A DNA stretch of 64,000 bases from Pegoplata infirma (GCA_963921195.1 OY992537.1:203136581-203200580); one strand, 5' to 3'; positions 20,973-32,200 are shown, numbered from the stretch's first letter. Program-made: numbers and translations. Notes: generated from the letters alone by a model not told the origin.

Positions 20973-21211
20973 AATTTATTTATTAGAGTGCAACCTAGGC
21001 TGCCCTCACAAAAATTATCTATCACTGCCCTTTATTTAAGGCCCACAGTATCTCGACTGATGTACGAGTCTCTGTAGTGATTGATAAAATACTTTCGTCT
21101 AATCTCAACTTCCCCATTTGTGTCCCAAACTAAACTACTTAAGACTATGTTTTATTTAACTAAACGAGAATTGCTTGAATCAGAATCACCAACAACCAAA
21201 AACAAATAAAA

Positions 21212-23092
21212 CCCAACAAACATTTACCTTTGAAATACATTGAATATTATATTGATAGCAAGTTTAAAATTTAAACCTTAGCCTTGAAAACCAGTTGAAA
21301 ATAACATAGTTCTCAACGTGAAAACAATAGCATTGTCAAAGAAAATGGCATGTTAGTTCTCAAGTAAAATTTTCAAGTTTATTTAGATTTGATATATAGT
21401 TTGAGATTTTTTAAATGTATAATGTTTCTCCAATGTACACAAATATTTTTAGCTTGAAAATATACTTACTATCTAATTGAATTTTAGTGTAGTTTTCAAA
21501 GAATTATCAGCCTTATTTATAATGTTAATTTAACATTATTTTTCAAATGAACCTCAATACTATTTTTTATTAAAAAAACTGTAAATACGAATTTTAATAA
21601 TATTTGCTATTTATTTGCACTAAAAATTGTTAATAAAAAAATTACATCGAATGCCATTTTAGAGGTCGTCTCTTTCCAGGTCTTCTTCAGCCGTCTGCTC
21701 TTTAAAAGAAAAGACGTTATTAAATGTTTAACTTTTTTTTCATAAACTCATGTGCACTTACTTTTTAAACGATTATGCAAGTTTTTATACTTATCACAGC
21801 AAATAAAATCGTGATTTTTTTTTTAATTAAAAATGGATTTGATATTAAATTTAACTTCAATTAAACATTTTAATTGATTCAATTAATGTTTTAATTGAAT
21901 TCTTAACTTTACTGAAAATAAAAATAAAATAAACAAACGAAACCGGTTTTATATGCTTTAGTGTTAGTAGCAAATGAAAAAATAAAATGCAAAAAACAAC
22001 AAAAAAAACTTTTGAACTATTGTTTTGTTTGTTTTGGTGGTAGCAGCCAATGAATACATGAAAGCAACAAAAAAATTTAGTTTTATTGTTTTCTTTAAGG
22101 CGAGCGGTCGTTGCGGATAAATTGTTTTGATAATAAAATGTGTACAGTTGTGTTTTGCACATTGAAATATAATACAATTTTTTTTTTGATTCAACTTTAC
22201 TAAGGCGACAAAAATGCATGCAATAACAAGATTTAAAAATAAAAATGTAATTTTAAATAGTTATTGATATTTTAAAATACTACTATAATGTTTCTATGCA
22301 AAACTATACCAAGTGTTTATATTTAATAAAGAAAATAAATTTCTTAATAATGTAAAACAAAAACATTCTATGTTTATTTATTTTTAGGCATTTTTTGAAG
22401 TTCAACTTTTAAAATTAAATTGAGTTTTGGTCTTTTTTCAATTAAAAATTTTATGTGAATCAATAAATCTATATTATTGATTTTCAATTTTATATTAATT
22501 TTTTTTTATATATTTATTTAATTACAATTTTAATTGGTTTTCCATTTTATTTTCAATTAAAACTTTAATTGATTCAATTAACAATTTAATTAAGTTTTAA
22601 AACTGTTTTCAAACAAAATGAGTAATTAATATGCGCATTTTCGTGATACGTCCGAAATCAATTAATTTTTTAATTGAATCAACGAATTTCGTAATTGAAA
22701 TTCATTTTTATTTTTTTCTGTGATAGCATTCAATTAATTGGCACAAATGCATTAAAATACATAAAATTTCTAGATTTTTCTTCTTAATTTTTAAAACAAA
22801 ATTTTAAGTTTTCTGACAATTTGAAATTCGGAATTGAACAACATTTGAAAACAAAATTATTTCCACCCATAATCAATGTTCGATATTAGGTTTGAGAAAC
22901 ATGGTAAATCAATTTGATGTTTATATTTTTTTGAAAAGAATTAATAGTATAGGAAAAAACAAATATTTCCAACATGTTTCAAATTTAGTTTAAATGTTTA
23001 AATTTTTGTCACTGAAAACAATTTGAAAAACACCCTTGATATTTAGTGCCAGTTTGATTTTTTTTCAAAGGCTGGAATTGATGTTTGTTGGG
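21212..23092. mobile_element. 'CCCAACAAA' TIR element nested in the TG...CA element
   Basis: The ends CCCAACAAACATTTACCTTTG and CAAAGGCTGGAATTGATG...TTTGTTGGG are inverted, with AA on both outer sides (a 2-3 bp duplication is possible). The interior is very AT-rich with AATTAAAATTAATTG motifs and encloses a further element at 21794-22723. No transposase. Confidence 0.55.
21794..22723. mobile_element. TA-flanked 'TCACAG' MITE
   Basis: Ends TCACAGCAAATAAAA and TTTATTTTTTTCTGTGA, flanked by TA at 21792-21793 and 22724-22725. Subterminal zones hold several copies of TCAATTAA / TTAATTGA in both orientations. The open frames of 76 and 120 codons on the minus strand here are low-complexity (F, K, N rich) and are not considered genes. 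Confidence 0.5.
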
Positions 23093-23485
23093 AAATAACT
23101 CACCCAGTACTGCTATTGGTCGAATGAATTTGTGTACATACACACACATATGTATATACATTTATAAAAAAATAATGTATTAGGGTGGCTTTCGTATGGG
23201 GTTATTTTATTAAGGTGGCTCTTTCTTGTTGGGATTCGTATGTTTATATAATAAAAGTAAAAAATAGTAGGAAAGACTAAAATTAATAGGGAGACACTTA
23301 ATTATTGAGCTATTTTAAAATTAGGGTGCAAGTGGTGGATTAGAAGTAACGCGAAATGCAGCAGAAATGGTTGGATTATGATAAAATCTTAATATTATGT
23401 AAAATATACGAATATTAAGCCAAAATTTATAAGGAATAATTATGTTAGTAGCAATGAGGCCACTTTGGCCATTTGCCACGTTACA

Positions 23486-23505
23486 CTTTTTAACTTGTTT
23501 TTTTT
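23486..23505 (+). mobile_element. DINE tail, continuation of 18580-19151
   Basis: CTTTTTAACTTGTTTTTT completes the interrupted DINE tail; the first CTTT is the duplicated target of the insertion. Confidence 0.65.
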
Positions 23506-24261
23506 TTTTTTTTTTTATAGTAATAATTTTTATATTTCATAATTTTTAGTGCATTTCTTTGGGAGATTAAAACATAGCTTTTTAGTGCATGAGGTTTCTG
23601 TCCCTGCTTATAATAATCAAGAAAATTGTAAGCATTAAAATTCTTTGTATGCTAAATGAAGCCCTTTAGGGCCCTTGGTGGTGCCCCTTTTGCACAGTTG
23701 GGGTAAAGCGTCTAAACTTACGCTAGAAATTACGTTAGCTATAATCGGTATAAATTTTACTGCAGTCCGTCAAGTTCTTACTTATGCCAAAAAAAATTAA
23801 TATCAATTACTGTTCAATGGGTAAAAGTGGAGTAAATTGGCGCGTACATTTTATATCTATTGAGCTGAAGACCCTAGAAAATTTTGATTTCTTTAATGTA
23901 TGTTAAACCGAAAGGATTGAACCCCACCTGTAACGATATGGAATGAAATAGAAAATAATTTTAATTAAACCGGGAACGAATTGAAATGAAATTTTGTTTA
24001 ATATATTTTTTTTTTTTTTTTGACAATTTTTTTTGGACAATTTTATTTTTTGAAAAATTTTTTCACTTAATATTTTTTTTCCACTCAAAAATATGTTTAC
24101 TAGAGTTTTTTTAACTTAATTTTTTTACACAAAAATAAAGTTTCGATTTAATATTTTTTATAAAAGAAAATCGCAGAATTTTTTAAAAACTTTTTTACTC
24201 TGATTTTTTTTTTTTTGATTATTTCTGTAAGTACAGATCGAGCACGGGCTCTAATTATATT
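23506..24261. other. Non-coding, AT-rich
   Basis: T-rich low-complexity DNA. TTTTTTAGTGCATGAGGTTTC at about 23577 recurs as TTTTTTAGTGCATGAAGTTCC at about 61529, so part of this stretch is a dispersed repeat. No gene. Confidence 0.5.
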
Positions 24262-24428
24262 TGTTATAAGGGTTCAAGTTGGAAAAAATGCAGAAGAAAA
24301 ATTGAATTTCTAAAAATTATAGACATTTCTGGTATTTCCCATACCGGTTTCAAACACCCCAGTTAGTGTTATCATCAGTAGGATTTTAAATGTCGGTTTG
24401 TCTTGTTAATAAAAACTGTTTTTTATAT
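24262..24428 (-). repeat. Second ribozyme-bearing repeat family (P), copy 2
   Basis: Inverted homologue of 18346-18515. The two copies differ at many positions yet keep the paired segments of the ribozyme motif, including the outer stem where the left strand varies (GACATTT here, GGCATTT there) while pairing with AAATGTC is retained. Confidence 0.5.
24322..24394 (-). ncRNA. Candidate type-I hammerhead, family P copy 2
   Basis: Minus strand: outer stem I GACATTT/AAATGTC (24394-24388 with 24328-24322), inner stem I ATCCTA/TGGGA (one G·T), CTGATGA (24378-24372), stem II AACAC/GTGTT with a T·T apposition next to the core, GAAA (24351-24348), self-complementary ACCGGT, and GTA before the predicted cut between 24342 and 24341. 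All hammerhead elements are present in order. The palindromic ACCGGT would allow a dimeric (double-hammerhead) stem III. Confidence 0.55.
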
Positions 24429-25945
24429 ATGTGAATATTTATAGTTTCCACTCTGATTTTTTTTATTTGTTTTCAAGTGTGGAGGGTTTCAATAACTTCG
24501 GCATGGCCTATTTTAACTTAAAATCTTTTTTGACTTACATTTTTGTTTTTACTCAATGTTTTTTTTTTTATTTATTGAGTCCAATTTATTGTACTATCTC
24601 CCCAAAACTCAACTTTCTTTTTTTTCACTTAAAATATTTTTCGCTCAATTTCTTTTTTAATTGTTTTCCATTTAAACTTCTTTTTTACATTTTGTTTTCC
24701 CTCAAAATACTTTTATACTTAAAATATTTTTTCACTCAATTTTAAAATATTTTGTGTAGCTCAAAAAATGTTTTTATCATTTTTTTATACTTAAAAAAAA
24801 TTTTACTCAAAATTTAATTTTTTACTTGAACTATTTCTTCTTTCTTAAATGGGAAATATTAGAAAATTACTGTTGGAAGTAAACAAATACTATAGAAGAT
24901 TTCGTTTCAGAATTTCTGCAAATTTATATATTTCTCTAACTCATTATGCATCAATATTTTTTATTGTTTTGTAAAATAAAAAAACATTTATCATTTTAGT
25001 TATAGAAATGTTCAAATATATGTATTTACATGTACAATACAAAACTACAGATAAAATAGTAAATTGTTTGTAATCATTGAAGCACAGAAATTAGTAGATT
25101 TTGTTTTTATTGTTTATCTTTGGGATTATTTAATACTACTTCAACTCTCAAAAAAAATATTATAATTTGAAAATAACATGTTTTTGTTTAATATAGAATT
25201 TTACACACATACAAAAACATTCATATCATATTTAGTTAAGTTTTTCTTTTGTATTTATTACATACAAGGTTTCATCATATGTATTGATAATATCTCTATG
25301 TAAACAAAATGAAAGAACTTATTATCTACTTTTTTTGTTATTTTTCGGTAAACATAATCATGTTAATAATAAATTATTTTCTTCAATAATAGAACTTTTT
25401 GTTGATTGTTTATCTAATGTTAATGATAAATACACATACGAAAGATGATTTGATAATCAAGAAAATTTTGTTTTAGTTTTGTTGAGTAGTTTTCAAACAA
25501 TTTAAGTAGATTGTATGAAGTGGTTAAGGGAGCGTATGATTGATATTTATTTGTGAAATAGATAATAAATATTGTTCATACGCAATGTTGGCAAGGAGGT
25601 TGAGTATTATGAATAAGTATGAGAAAACGCGTGTGTATTGCGGTTGTGGAGGACTTTATGTGGCTTTTTATTATGATTTACTATTTCTAAAGAATATAAG
25701 AAAGATATTGAAAAAAATTAAAAATGAAATATTAATTTCAAATGAGAATACATTTGAAATGAAAATTCATTAGAAAATATATAAGATTTTTATTATTTTA
25801 ATATCGGAAGCAAAACTGACCCTATTTCGTTAAATTTTCAAATGACTTAAAGAAACTTCAGAACAGAAACTTTTTTGAGCCAAAAAATGTGAGCATTTAA
25901 AGTTTCTAATAGATGACAAAAGCCAGTGACCATCTTCGGTCTAAC
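24429..25945. other. DINE-tail remnants and AT-rich DNA, no gene
   Basis: 24475-24520 reads as a DINE tail (GTGTGGAGGGTTTCAATAAC...GGCATGGCC). Around it, to about 24860, is a degenerate 'TTTTTTCACTCAAAAT' repeat like that at 36.5 and 37.3 kb. From 24860 to 25945 nothing was recognised; the 77-codon frame at 25540-25773 has no identifiable domain. Confidence 0.45.
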
Positions 25946-25949
25946 TCTG

Positions 25950-26432
25950 CACAGAAAGAGTTGAAAACGAAAGTCAATCAGCCAAAACTCGGATTCAATT
26001 AATTTTTTTAATTGAAACTCCTCCGATAAAGAAAATTGTTATATCAATCATCAAATTGTAGGTGATTAATTGATTTTTTTTTTTCAATTAATCACTTTTT
26101 CGATTTTGATCAAAAATTTAATTAATTTTTTATTTAAAGTCAATTAAAATAATGATTGATTTATCAATTGAAAAGCTGTAAAGAAATTCATGTTTTTTGC
26201 TTTCCAATATGTTGTCCACAATAAAAAAATTAAAAACCTAGTATAAAGTATATTTTTGAATAAATGTACTCAAATAAATTGAAGCGAAAACAAATCTGGT
26301 ATGTTGAAAATTTGAAATTTGATAGTTAAAGAAAATAACAAAAGTGTTGATCAAAACAATAATTGACTTATTTAAATTTTGTTGATCAATAGATTTAATT
26401 GATATTTTTTAGCCAATAATTTTTTGTGTGTG
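25950..26432 (+). repeat. AATTAATT/GATCAATT-rich dispersed repeat (family O), copy 1
   Basis: Starts GCACAGAAAGAGTTG and ends GCCAATAATTTTTTGTGTGTG. Segments such as AATCATCAAATTGTAGGTGATT recur inverted at 47133-47155, defining a family with the copy at 46935-47226. Weak CACASAAA inverted ends suggest a MITE. Confidence 0.5.
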
Positions 26433-26864
26433 GACAATAAATTCTCTGTCCAATCAGCAGAAAATTTTCTGAAACTACACCCATTATTTTAGCAGACTAA
26501 ATATCTGTCTTGTTTATCTAGGTGAATTCAGCAGAGAAATCTGTCGAGACTGCAGAAAGATCTTCATAAAAAACTTAAAGAAATGTTCCAAGTTTTTTCT
26601 TTAAATGTTGTTTTTTTATTTTTAGTACCAAAAGGTACATAAAAATAAAATGTATTTATTCGGCCTTTATATATGTATATATATTCGATTAGAGTTTTAT
26701 TCTAGTTCGAGGCCCAAAAATATTTCTATTTCGTTGGAAAACAGAAAAATATTTCTATTTTGTTGGAAAACAGATTTCGGACCTTCATAATAGTACTTCT
26801 CATATAACTTGGGAAATATATCAAATATTATGTCTGGTTTGATGTTTGATTGACCAACGAGGAT

Positions 26865-26930
26865 TCTCTAAAGTCTGCTGAAGATTCCTTTAGTGGGGAT
26901 GAAACTGATCAGTACAGACATACTATGAGA
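26865..26930 (+). ncRNA. Candidate type-I hammerhead ribozyme, array unit 1
   Basis: TCTC 26865-26868 / GAGA 26927-26930 (outer stem I); GTCTG 26873-26877 / CAGAC 26915-26919, a perfect inner stem I; CTGAAGA 26878-26884; GAAA 26901-26904; ACTGATCAGT; GTA 26912-26914 with predicted cut after 26914. The internal loop of stem I (TAAA / ATACTAT) is where a loop-loop contact with stem II would form. Weak point: a T·T apposition at the first stem II pair. Confidence 0.6.
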
Positions 26931-27360
26931 TAGTAACTTTTTTAAAGCAATAAATTAAAAATACTCTATTATGACAATATCATAAATAGAAATATTTTTG
27001 GGCCTCGAACTAGAATAAAACTCTAATCGAATATATATACATATATAAAGGCCGAATAAATACATTTTATTTTTATGTACCTTTTGGTACTAAAAATAAA
27101 AAAACAACATTTAACACAAAGTTTAGTACGACTTATCCTACCAACACTATTGTTTGGTTAGGCACTGTTGTTATTGTAAAATAACAGCAACACATATATT
27201 AATAGTTACCGACGGTGATTTAATATATACAATTTTTGCTTTAAAAGTGTTATTTTTGTTGGAAAACAGATTTCGGACCTTCATAATAGTACTTCTCATA
27301 TAACTTGGGAAATATATCAAATATTATGTCTGGTTTGATGTTTGATTGACCAACGAGGAT

Positions 27361-27426
27361 TCTCTAAAGTCTGCTGAAGATTCCTTTAGTGGGGATGAAA
27401 CTGATCAGTACAGACATACTATGAGA
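27361..27426 (+). ncRNA. Candidate hammerhead ribozyme, array unit 2
   Basis: Identical motif to unit 1, displaced by exactly 496 bp; predicted cut after 27410. Confidence 0.6.
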
Positions 27427-27856
27427 TAGTAACTTTTTTAAAGCAATAAATTAAAAATACTCTATTATGACAATATCATAAATAGAAATATTTTTGGGCC
27501 TCGAACTAGAATAAAACTCTAATCGAATATATATACATATATAAAGGCCGAATAAATACATTTTATTTTTATGTACCTTTTGGTACTAAAAATAAAAAAA
27601 CAACATTTAACACAAAGTTTAGTACGACTTATCCTACCAACACTATTGTTTGGTTAGGCACTGTTGTTATTGTAAAATAACAGCAACACATATATTAATA
27701 GTTACCGACGGTGATTTAATATATACAATTTTTGCTTTAAAAGTGTTATTTTTGTTGGAAAACAGATTTCGGACCTTCATAATAGTACTTCTCATATAAC
27801 TTGGGAAATATATCAAATATTATGTCTGGTTTGATGTTTGATTGACCAACGAGGAT

Positions 27857-27922
27857 TCTCTAAAGTCTGCTGAAGATTCCTTTAGTGGGGATGAAACTGA
27901 TCAGTACAGACATACTATGAGA
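27857..27922 (+). ncRNA. Candidate hammerhead ribozyme, array unit 3
   Basis: Identical motif, displaced by a further 496 bp; predicted cut after 27906. Confidence 0.6.
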
Positions 27923-28352
27923 TAGTAACTTTTTTAAAGCAATAAATTAAAAATACTCTATTATGACAATATCATAAATAGAAATATTTTTGGGCCTCGA
28001 ACTAGAATAAAACTCTAATCGAATATATATACATATATAAAGGCCGAATAAATACATTTTATTTTTATGTACCTTTTGGTACTAAAAATAAAAAAACAAC
28101 ATTTAACACAAAGTTTAGTACGACTTATCCTACCAACACTATTGTTTGGTTAGGCACTGTTGTTATTGTAAAATAACAGCAACACATATATTAATAGTTA
28201 CCGACGGTGATTTAATATATACAATTTTTGCTTTAAAAGTGTTATTTTTGTTGGAAAACAGATTTCGGACCTTCATAATAGTACTTCTCATATAACTTGG
28301 GAAATATATCAAATATTATGTCTGGTTTGATGTTTGATTGACCAACGAGGAT

Positions 28353-28418
28353 TCTCTAAAGTCTGCTGAAGATTCCTTTAGTGGGGATGAAACTGATCAG
28401 TACAGACATACTATGAGA
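28353..28418 (+). ncRNA. Candidate hammerhead ribozyme, array unit 4
   Basis: Identical motif, displaced by a further 496 bp; predicted cut after 28402. The element ends 19 bp downstream of this motif. Confidence 0.6.
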
Positions 28419-28450
28419 TAGTAACTTTTTTAAAGCAGTTTTTTCTTTAA

Positions 28451-30184
28451 GTTATACTGCTTTCAAAGAATAAAATTTCCAAGTTTTTTTAAATTCGAAT
28501 TTTGAAAAAAAAAAACTTATAAAATTTTTTTCAAAACGGGATAACTAAATAATTCTGTGAAATTAATAAACCAATCTGCTTTTTTTTTTTAATTTGGTAA
28601 CTTGAATCATTTTTAGAGTAAGGGTTTTAAATTTCACAAAATCTCAAATAAAAAATCTTAATTAAAAATACTTAAAAATTAAAAAAAAAAAAATGCCAAC
28701 AAACTATTTCTGTAAAATAACAAAATAATCTGAAATCTGTACCAAAATATTTTAAAATTCAGCAAACAGAAGTAAAATTGCAGAAAATTTTTTCTTGTTT
28801 TTTAAAACTGAATGACAGAGAATTTACTTAAAATATCCATTTCAGTAAAGAATCTGATAGAATGGTGGTGGGGAAGAAGGGACCATTTTTCATTTTTTTT
28901 TTTTCGTTTATCTAGTTGCATATCAAATGAAAGGTCTTTGGAAAACCTATCTATGAGTGTCCAAAAATGCATAATTTTTCGTCACATTGAGTAAAATACC
29001 AACATTTTAGGACATTTTTGTTAATAAGTCGAAAAATATTAACTTTTATTGCACGTTGTTAGCACCACGAGATGGGTATTTTAAATACCTTTATTCCTAA
29101 ATCCTATATTAATTTTGTTTAAATAGGCGGAAAGCGTTAAAAACTAAATAACTTCAATTCCCCCATACCCCAGACTCCCTCTAAAAATAAGTTTGGGACG
29201 ATAATAAAAACGAATTAATTTTCGTTTTGAACAACACCATATCGGAGGGTGACACCAGAGACACTTCCCTTGTTAATATCAGAGAGTTTATTGAAGGGAA
29301 AAATTCAAATATCAGAGATTTTTTTATGTGAAAAATTTCCCGGAGTTAGACAAATTTTGTATAAAAAAGACTAATTTTCCAACCACGAACGCTCACTAAC
29401 GAGCATATTCACTCACACTTACGTTGTCTCACACTCTCGAGACCCTTATTTATACAAAAAACAATTTTAAAAACTTTTTTTAATTTTTAAATCAATTAAA
29501 AATTATTTATTATTCGACTAAAATTCTTTATTAAGAAAGATTATTCTAGCTCAAGGTCATACTTCTTTTACTGAACATTACGATGATATTGACAAAGTAA
29601 CAATTTTTAAGAAACTGTTAATAAAATTGTTTGTTTTAATTGATTTGTTTGGTCATTTTGCAAGACTAACTCGACACGTGTTTCGGAATTTGTCAAATTC
29701 CATTGTCAAGAGAATTTAGCAAATCAATTTGAATTACGCAATGGCCTGTTCATATGCCCATCACTAGTTTTGACTATGATATGTTTCAATATATAAAGGA
29801 GTTATAAGGTCGAGGTTCACAGGGCCTCTTTATTCTAAGAAAAATTAGACAGAATCTTAGATATTTTTTATAGGAAAAACCTTTCAGAATCTCATAACTT
29901 TGCAACAGGAAAAATGTCATGGAACCTAAAAAATTGTTCATCAGAAAAATTTATGCGCAATCTGAAAATGCTATAAAGAATTCAGGAAAATTTATATCAA
30001 ATCAGATATGATTGGGTAAATTTATTCATAATTTTGAGAAAAAAGAGTTTTGTTGAATCTGACAAAAAAAAAATTATGAAAAAAAAATATTTGTTGAAAA
30101 AAAATATTTGTTAAAAAAAATTTTGTCTTGATGCCATCCACACATACTCCTCTCTAAGCAAGATTAAGTTGTGTAGAAATAATG
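28451..30184. other. Non-coding; contains one dispersed repeat (family Q)
   Basis: 29535-29735 (GATTATTCTAGCTCAAGGTC ... CACGTGTTTCGGAATTTGTC) recurs at 63.58-63.77 kb, partially at 58.58 kb and inverted at 61.30-61.44 kb. Its CACGTGTTTC core is conserved in the 63.7 kb copy. The remainder is AT-rich without recognisable genes. Confidence 0.5.
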
Positions 30185-31002
30185 ACAGAATTGGGTAATG
30201 GCATTTTATTCCTCTTTATTTAGATCTTTAAAAATTATCAACACGAATATGAAATACTTCGCTATTAAAAAGTCAAAAAACCAAAATTTAGGGGTTCACT
30301 GTTTCATATTTCCATTGCTTAATAATTACACTGTTCGACAACAAAAATCTCCCAGTCAAATATTCAACTGATTCTTATAGATTTTGCTCTCCTGATTCCA
30401 AATCTGCCATACAAATTTTTCTAGCCGTACCCTTTTTGAAATATTTGCTGTTAAAAAGTCAAAAAACCAAAATTTGTTGGTTCACTGTTACATATTCTTT
30501 CCTTGCATTCAAAAATTAAGACTTGATTTCATATAAAATGGACCTCCTGATTTCAAAAATGCAATCCGAATTTTTCTAATATTTTTAATTTTTGAGATAT
30601 TCGCGTTTCCATATTTTTTTTTTCACGCAAATATCGTGAAACATGCTTAAAAAATTTTGGATTGTAGTTTTGGAATCAGGATAGGAGGTCCATTTTATAT
30701 GAAAACAATTCCTATTTTTTTTAAACAAGGCAAGAATATGTAATAGTGGACGACCAAATTTCGGGTTTTTGACTTTTTAACATCGTTTATCTCAAAAAAG
30801 GTACGTGCTAGAAAAATTTGAATGGTAGATTTGGAATCAGGAGAGAAAAATCTGTAAGAACCAGTTGGGATGATTTTTTTATAAACGAACAGTGTAATTA
30901 TTTAGCAATAACTTGAAAACAGGATCACCTAGGATTTTCGTGATAACGATTTTAAAGCTCTAAATAAAGAGGAATGAAATGACGTTACCCAATTTTATCA
31001 CC
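30185..31002. repeat. ~0.82-kb foldback (family R), copy 1
   Basis: The left arm (GAATTGGGTAATGGCATTTT, CCTCTTTATTTAGA) is mirrored by the right arm (TAAATAAAGAGGAATGAAAT, GTTACCCAATTTT), centre near 30.6 kb around ATATTCGCGTTT. Arms share CCAAAATTT...GGTTCACTGTTACATATTC and TGATTCCAAATCTGCCA. No TSD defined. A second, interrupted copy is at 33580-34975. Confidence 0.65.
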
Positions 31003-31859
31003 ATTTTTACAAAACCTTAATTTGCTTGAAGATAGGTGTGCACAATATCAAAAAGATTACACTACTAAAAATCGAAAATGCGACTGGGACGCGACCATGA
31101 ACACTTGAATATAATTGTCTTGCTGCAAAAAAATTGGCGTTTTGGGCATTTTTAGGAACTCTTAGCCATATGCTCCCAATGTGTTGGCGACTTAAAAACA
31201 GGTCGAAGGTTAGACAGTGCCCTTTAAGATGCAGAACTCATTCGGTCAGTTGCCTTAAGGTACCACCAATTGACTTCCAATGATGTCTTATTTCCCAGAA
31301 AATAGTTTTGTGGAAAAATAACGACTGATCAAACGAGTTATGCATCTTAAAAAGCAATTTTTCATGTCGTCAGCACATCGGGTTCAAACGATATGAGTTG
31401 TCAAATATATTCAAGAATGCGATTTTTTGCAATTTCAAATTTCTCAACAACCTAATGTAATGGAAAAGTCCATTCGCAGAAATTTTTTTTATATGATTTT
31501 TAGCGGTAAAAATCATTTTTGGGGAATAAGCCATCATTGAAAAACAATGTTTAAACTTTATAAATGACTTATTTTTAAGTCGCTATCACATCTGGTTCAT
31601 CAGCTATTTGTTTTCGAATATGCCCAAATGGCGATTTTTTTAATTTTGTCCTCAATTCTTTCAAAAACCTGATGTGATAGAGCTTGGAGATCAAATTTGT
31701 GATCACTAGAGTAATTGCAACTAACTGGGTAAGGTCATATTTTATTTGGTCAAGTTTTTCTTAAAATGCTCGGTAGTGGTATTTGTGCAAGAAAAAAAAT
31801 TTCTGCGAAAAAAAAAATGTAAAAAAAAATCTGCAAAACATTTTTGTTTGTCAAAAAAT
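31003..31859. other. Non-coding, unassigned
   Basis: Ordinary AT-rich DNA with a weak internal similarity (CCTAATGTAATGGAAAAG / CCTGATGTGATAGAGC phrases near 31450 and 31670). No gene or element ends. Confidence 0.4.
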
Positions 31860-32200
31860 ATGTTTGAACTTGTATAAATACCATTCGGTATCCAAGTTTG
31901 TTTACGTTTGTCAACCAGCAACCCAATTCATGCATTTTGTATTTTTAGGTTATAAGGAATGTACCAACATTTTCGATGTGTCCTTACATTTTCGCTTTTA
32001 TTTTAACTTTTAAACCGCTGAACCGATATCGCTCAAATGCAATGCCAAACTGCTCGGGACATTTACAAGTAAACATATTCAGTTTGATTCATATCTGTTT
32101 AATAGTTTGGGAGTGATCGCCATTTCAACAGACAGACGAAAAGACATCGCTAAAATGTTTTAGAGTATAATGGGTTACCAAACCGATATATATATGCCTT
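31860..32200 (-). mobile_element. Decayed DINE-type fragment
   Basis: TTAAACCGCTGAACCGATATCG, CGCCATTTCAACAGACAGACG, ACATCGCTAAAATGTTTTAGA and the GATATATATATGCC block are DINE landmarks in reverse orientation with the GTCY run reduced to CAGACAGACG. Ends are not preserved. Confidence 0.5.

Larger units (their letters stand above)
19152..23485. mobile_element. TG...CA element with 4-bp TSD, possible solo LTR
   Basis: Begins TGTAACGTGG and ends CCACGTTACA, flanked by CTTT at 19148-19151 and 23486-23489 inside the tail of a DINE. TG...CA ends, short terminal inverted repeats and a 4-bp TSD fit an LTR retrotransposon of gypsy/BEL type. The terminal sequences occur once each, so a solo LTR enlarged by a minisatellite and a nested MITE is the simplest reading; an unusual DNA transposon is the alternative. 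There is no gag-pol. Confidence 0.5.
26605..28437 (+). mobile_element. Retrozyme-like element, copy 2: 496-bp head-to-tail array
   Basis: Flanked by a perfect 13-bp duplication GTTTTTTCTTTAA (26592-26604 and 28438-28450). The first ~130 bp (26605-26735) is a minus-strand fragment starting at the same A-rich terminus as copy 1; the rest is plus-strand, with unit landmarks at 26771, 27267, 27763 and 28259, i.e. a period of exactly 496 bp, and the full units look essentially identical by eye. Each period contains one hammerhead motif, so cleavage would release 496-nt monomers. No open reading frame. Structure, TSD size and inversion agree with retrotransposition of a multimeric or circular-template RNA; a later unequal-exchange expansion of the array is also possible. 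Confidence 0.75.

Noticed and set aside
20079..21077. 332-codon open frame with a repeating EEHxTRRHEKN-type peptide
   Set aside because: It lies on the 26-bp minisatellite, whose unit is stop-free in several frames on both strands; opposite-strand frames are equally open. No domain, no conserved coding signature.
21857..22219. 120-codon minus-strand frame
   Set aside because: Low-complexity F/K/N composition inside a TA-flanked MITE; no similarity to a transposase that I can recognise.
25540..25773. 77-codon frame with a Cys-Gly-Cys stretch
   Set aside because: No recognisable domain, no supporting splice or promoter context, and length is within chance expectation for the window.
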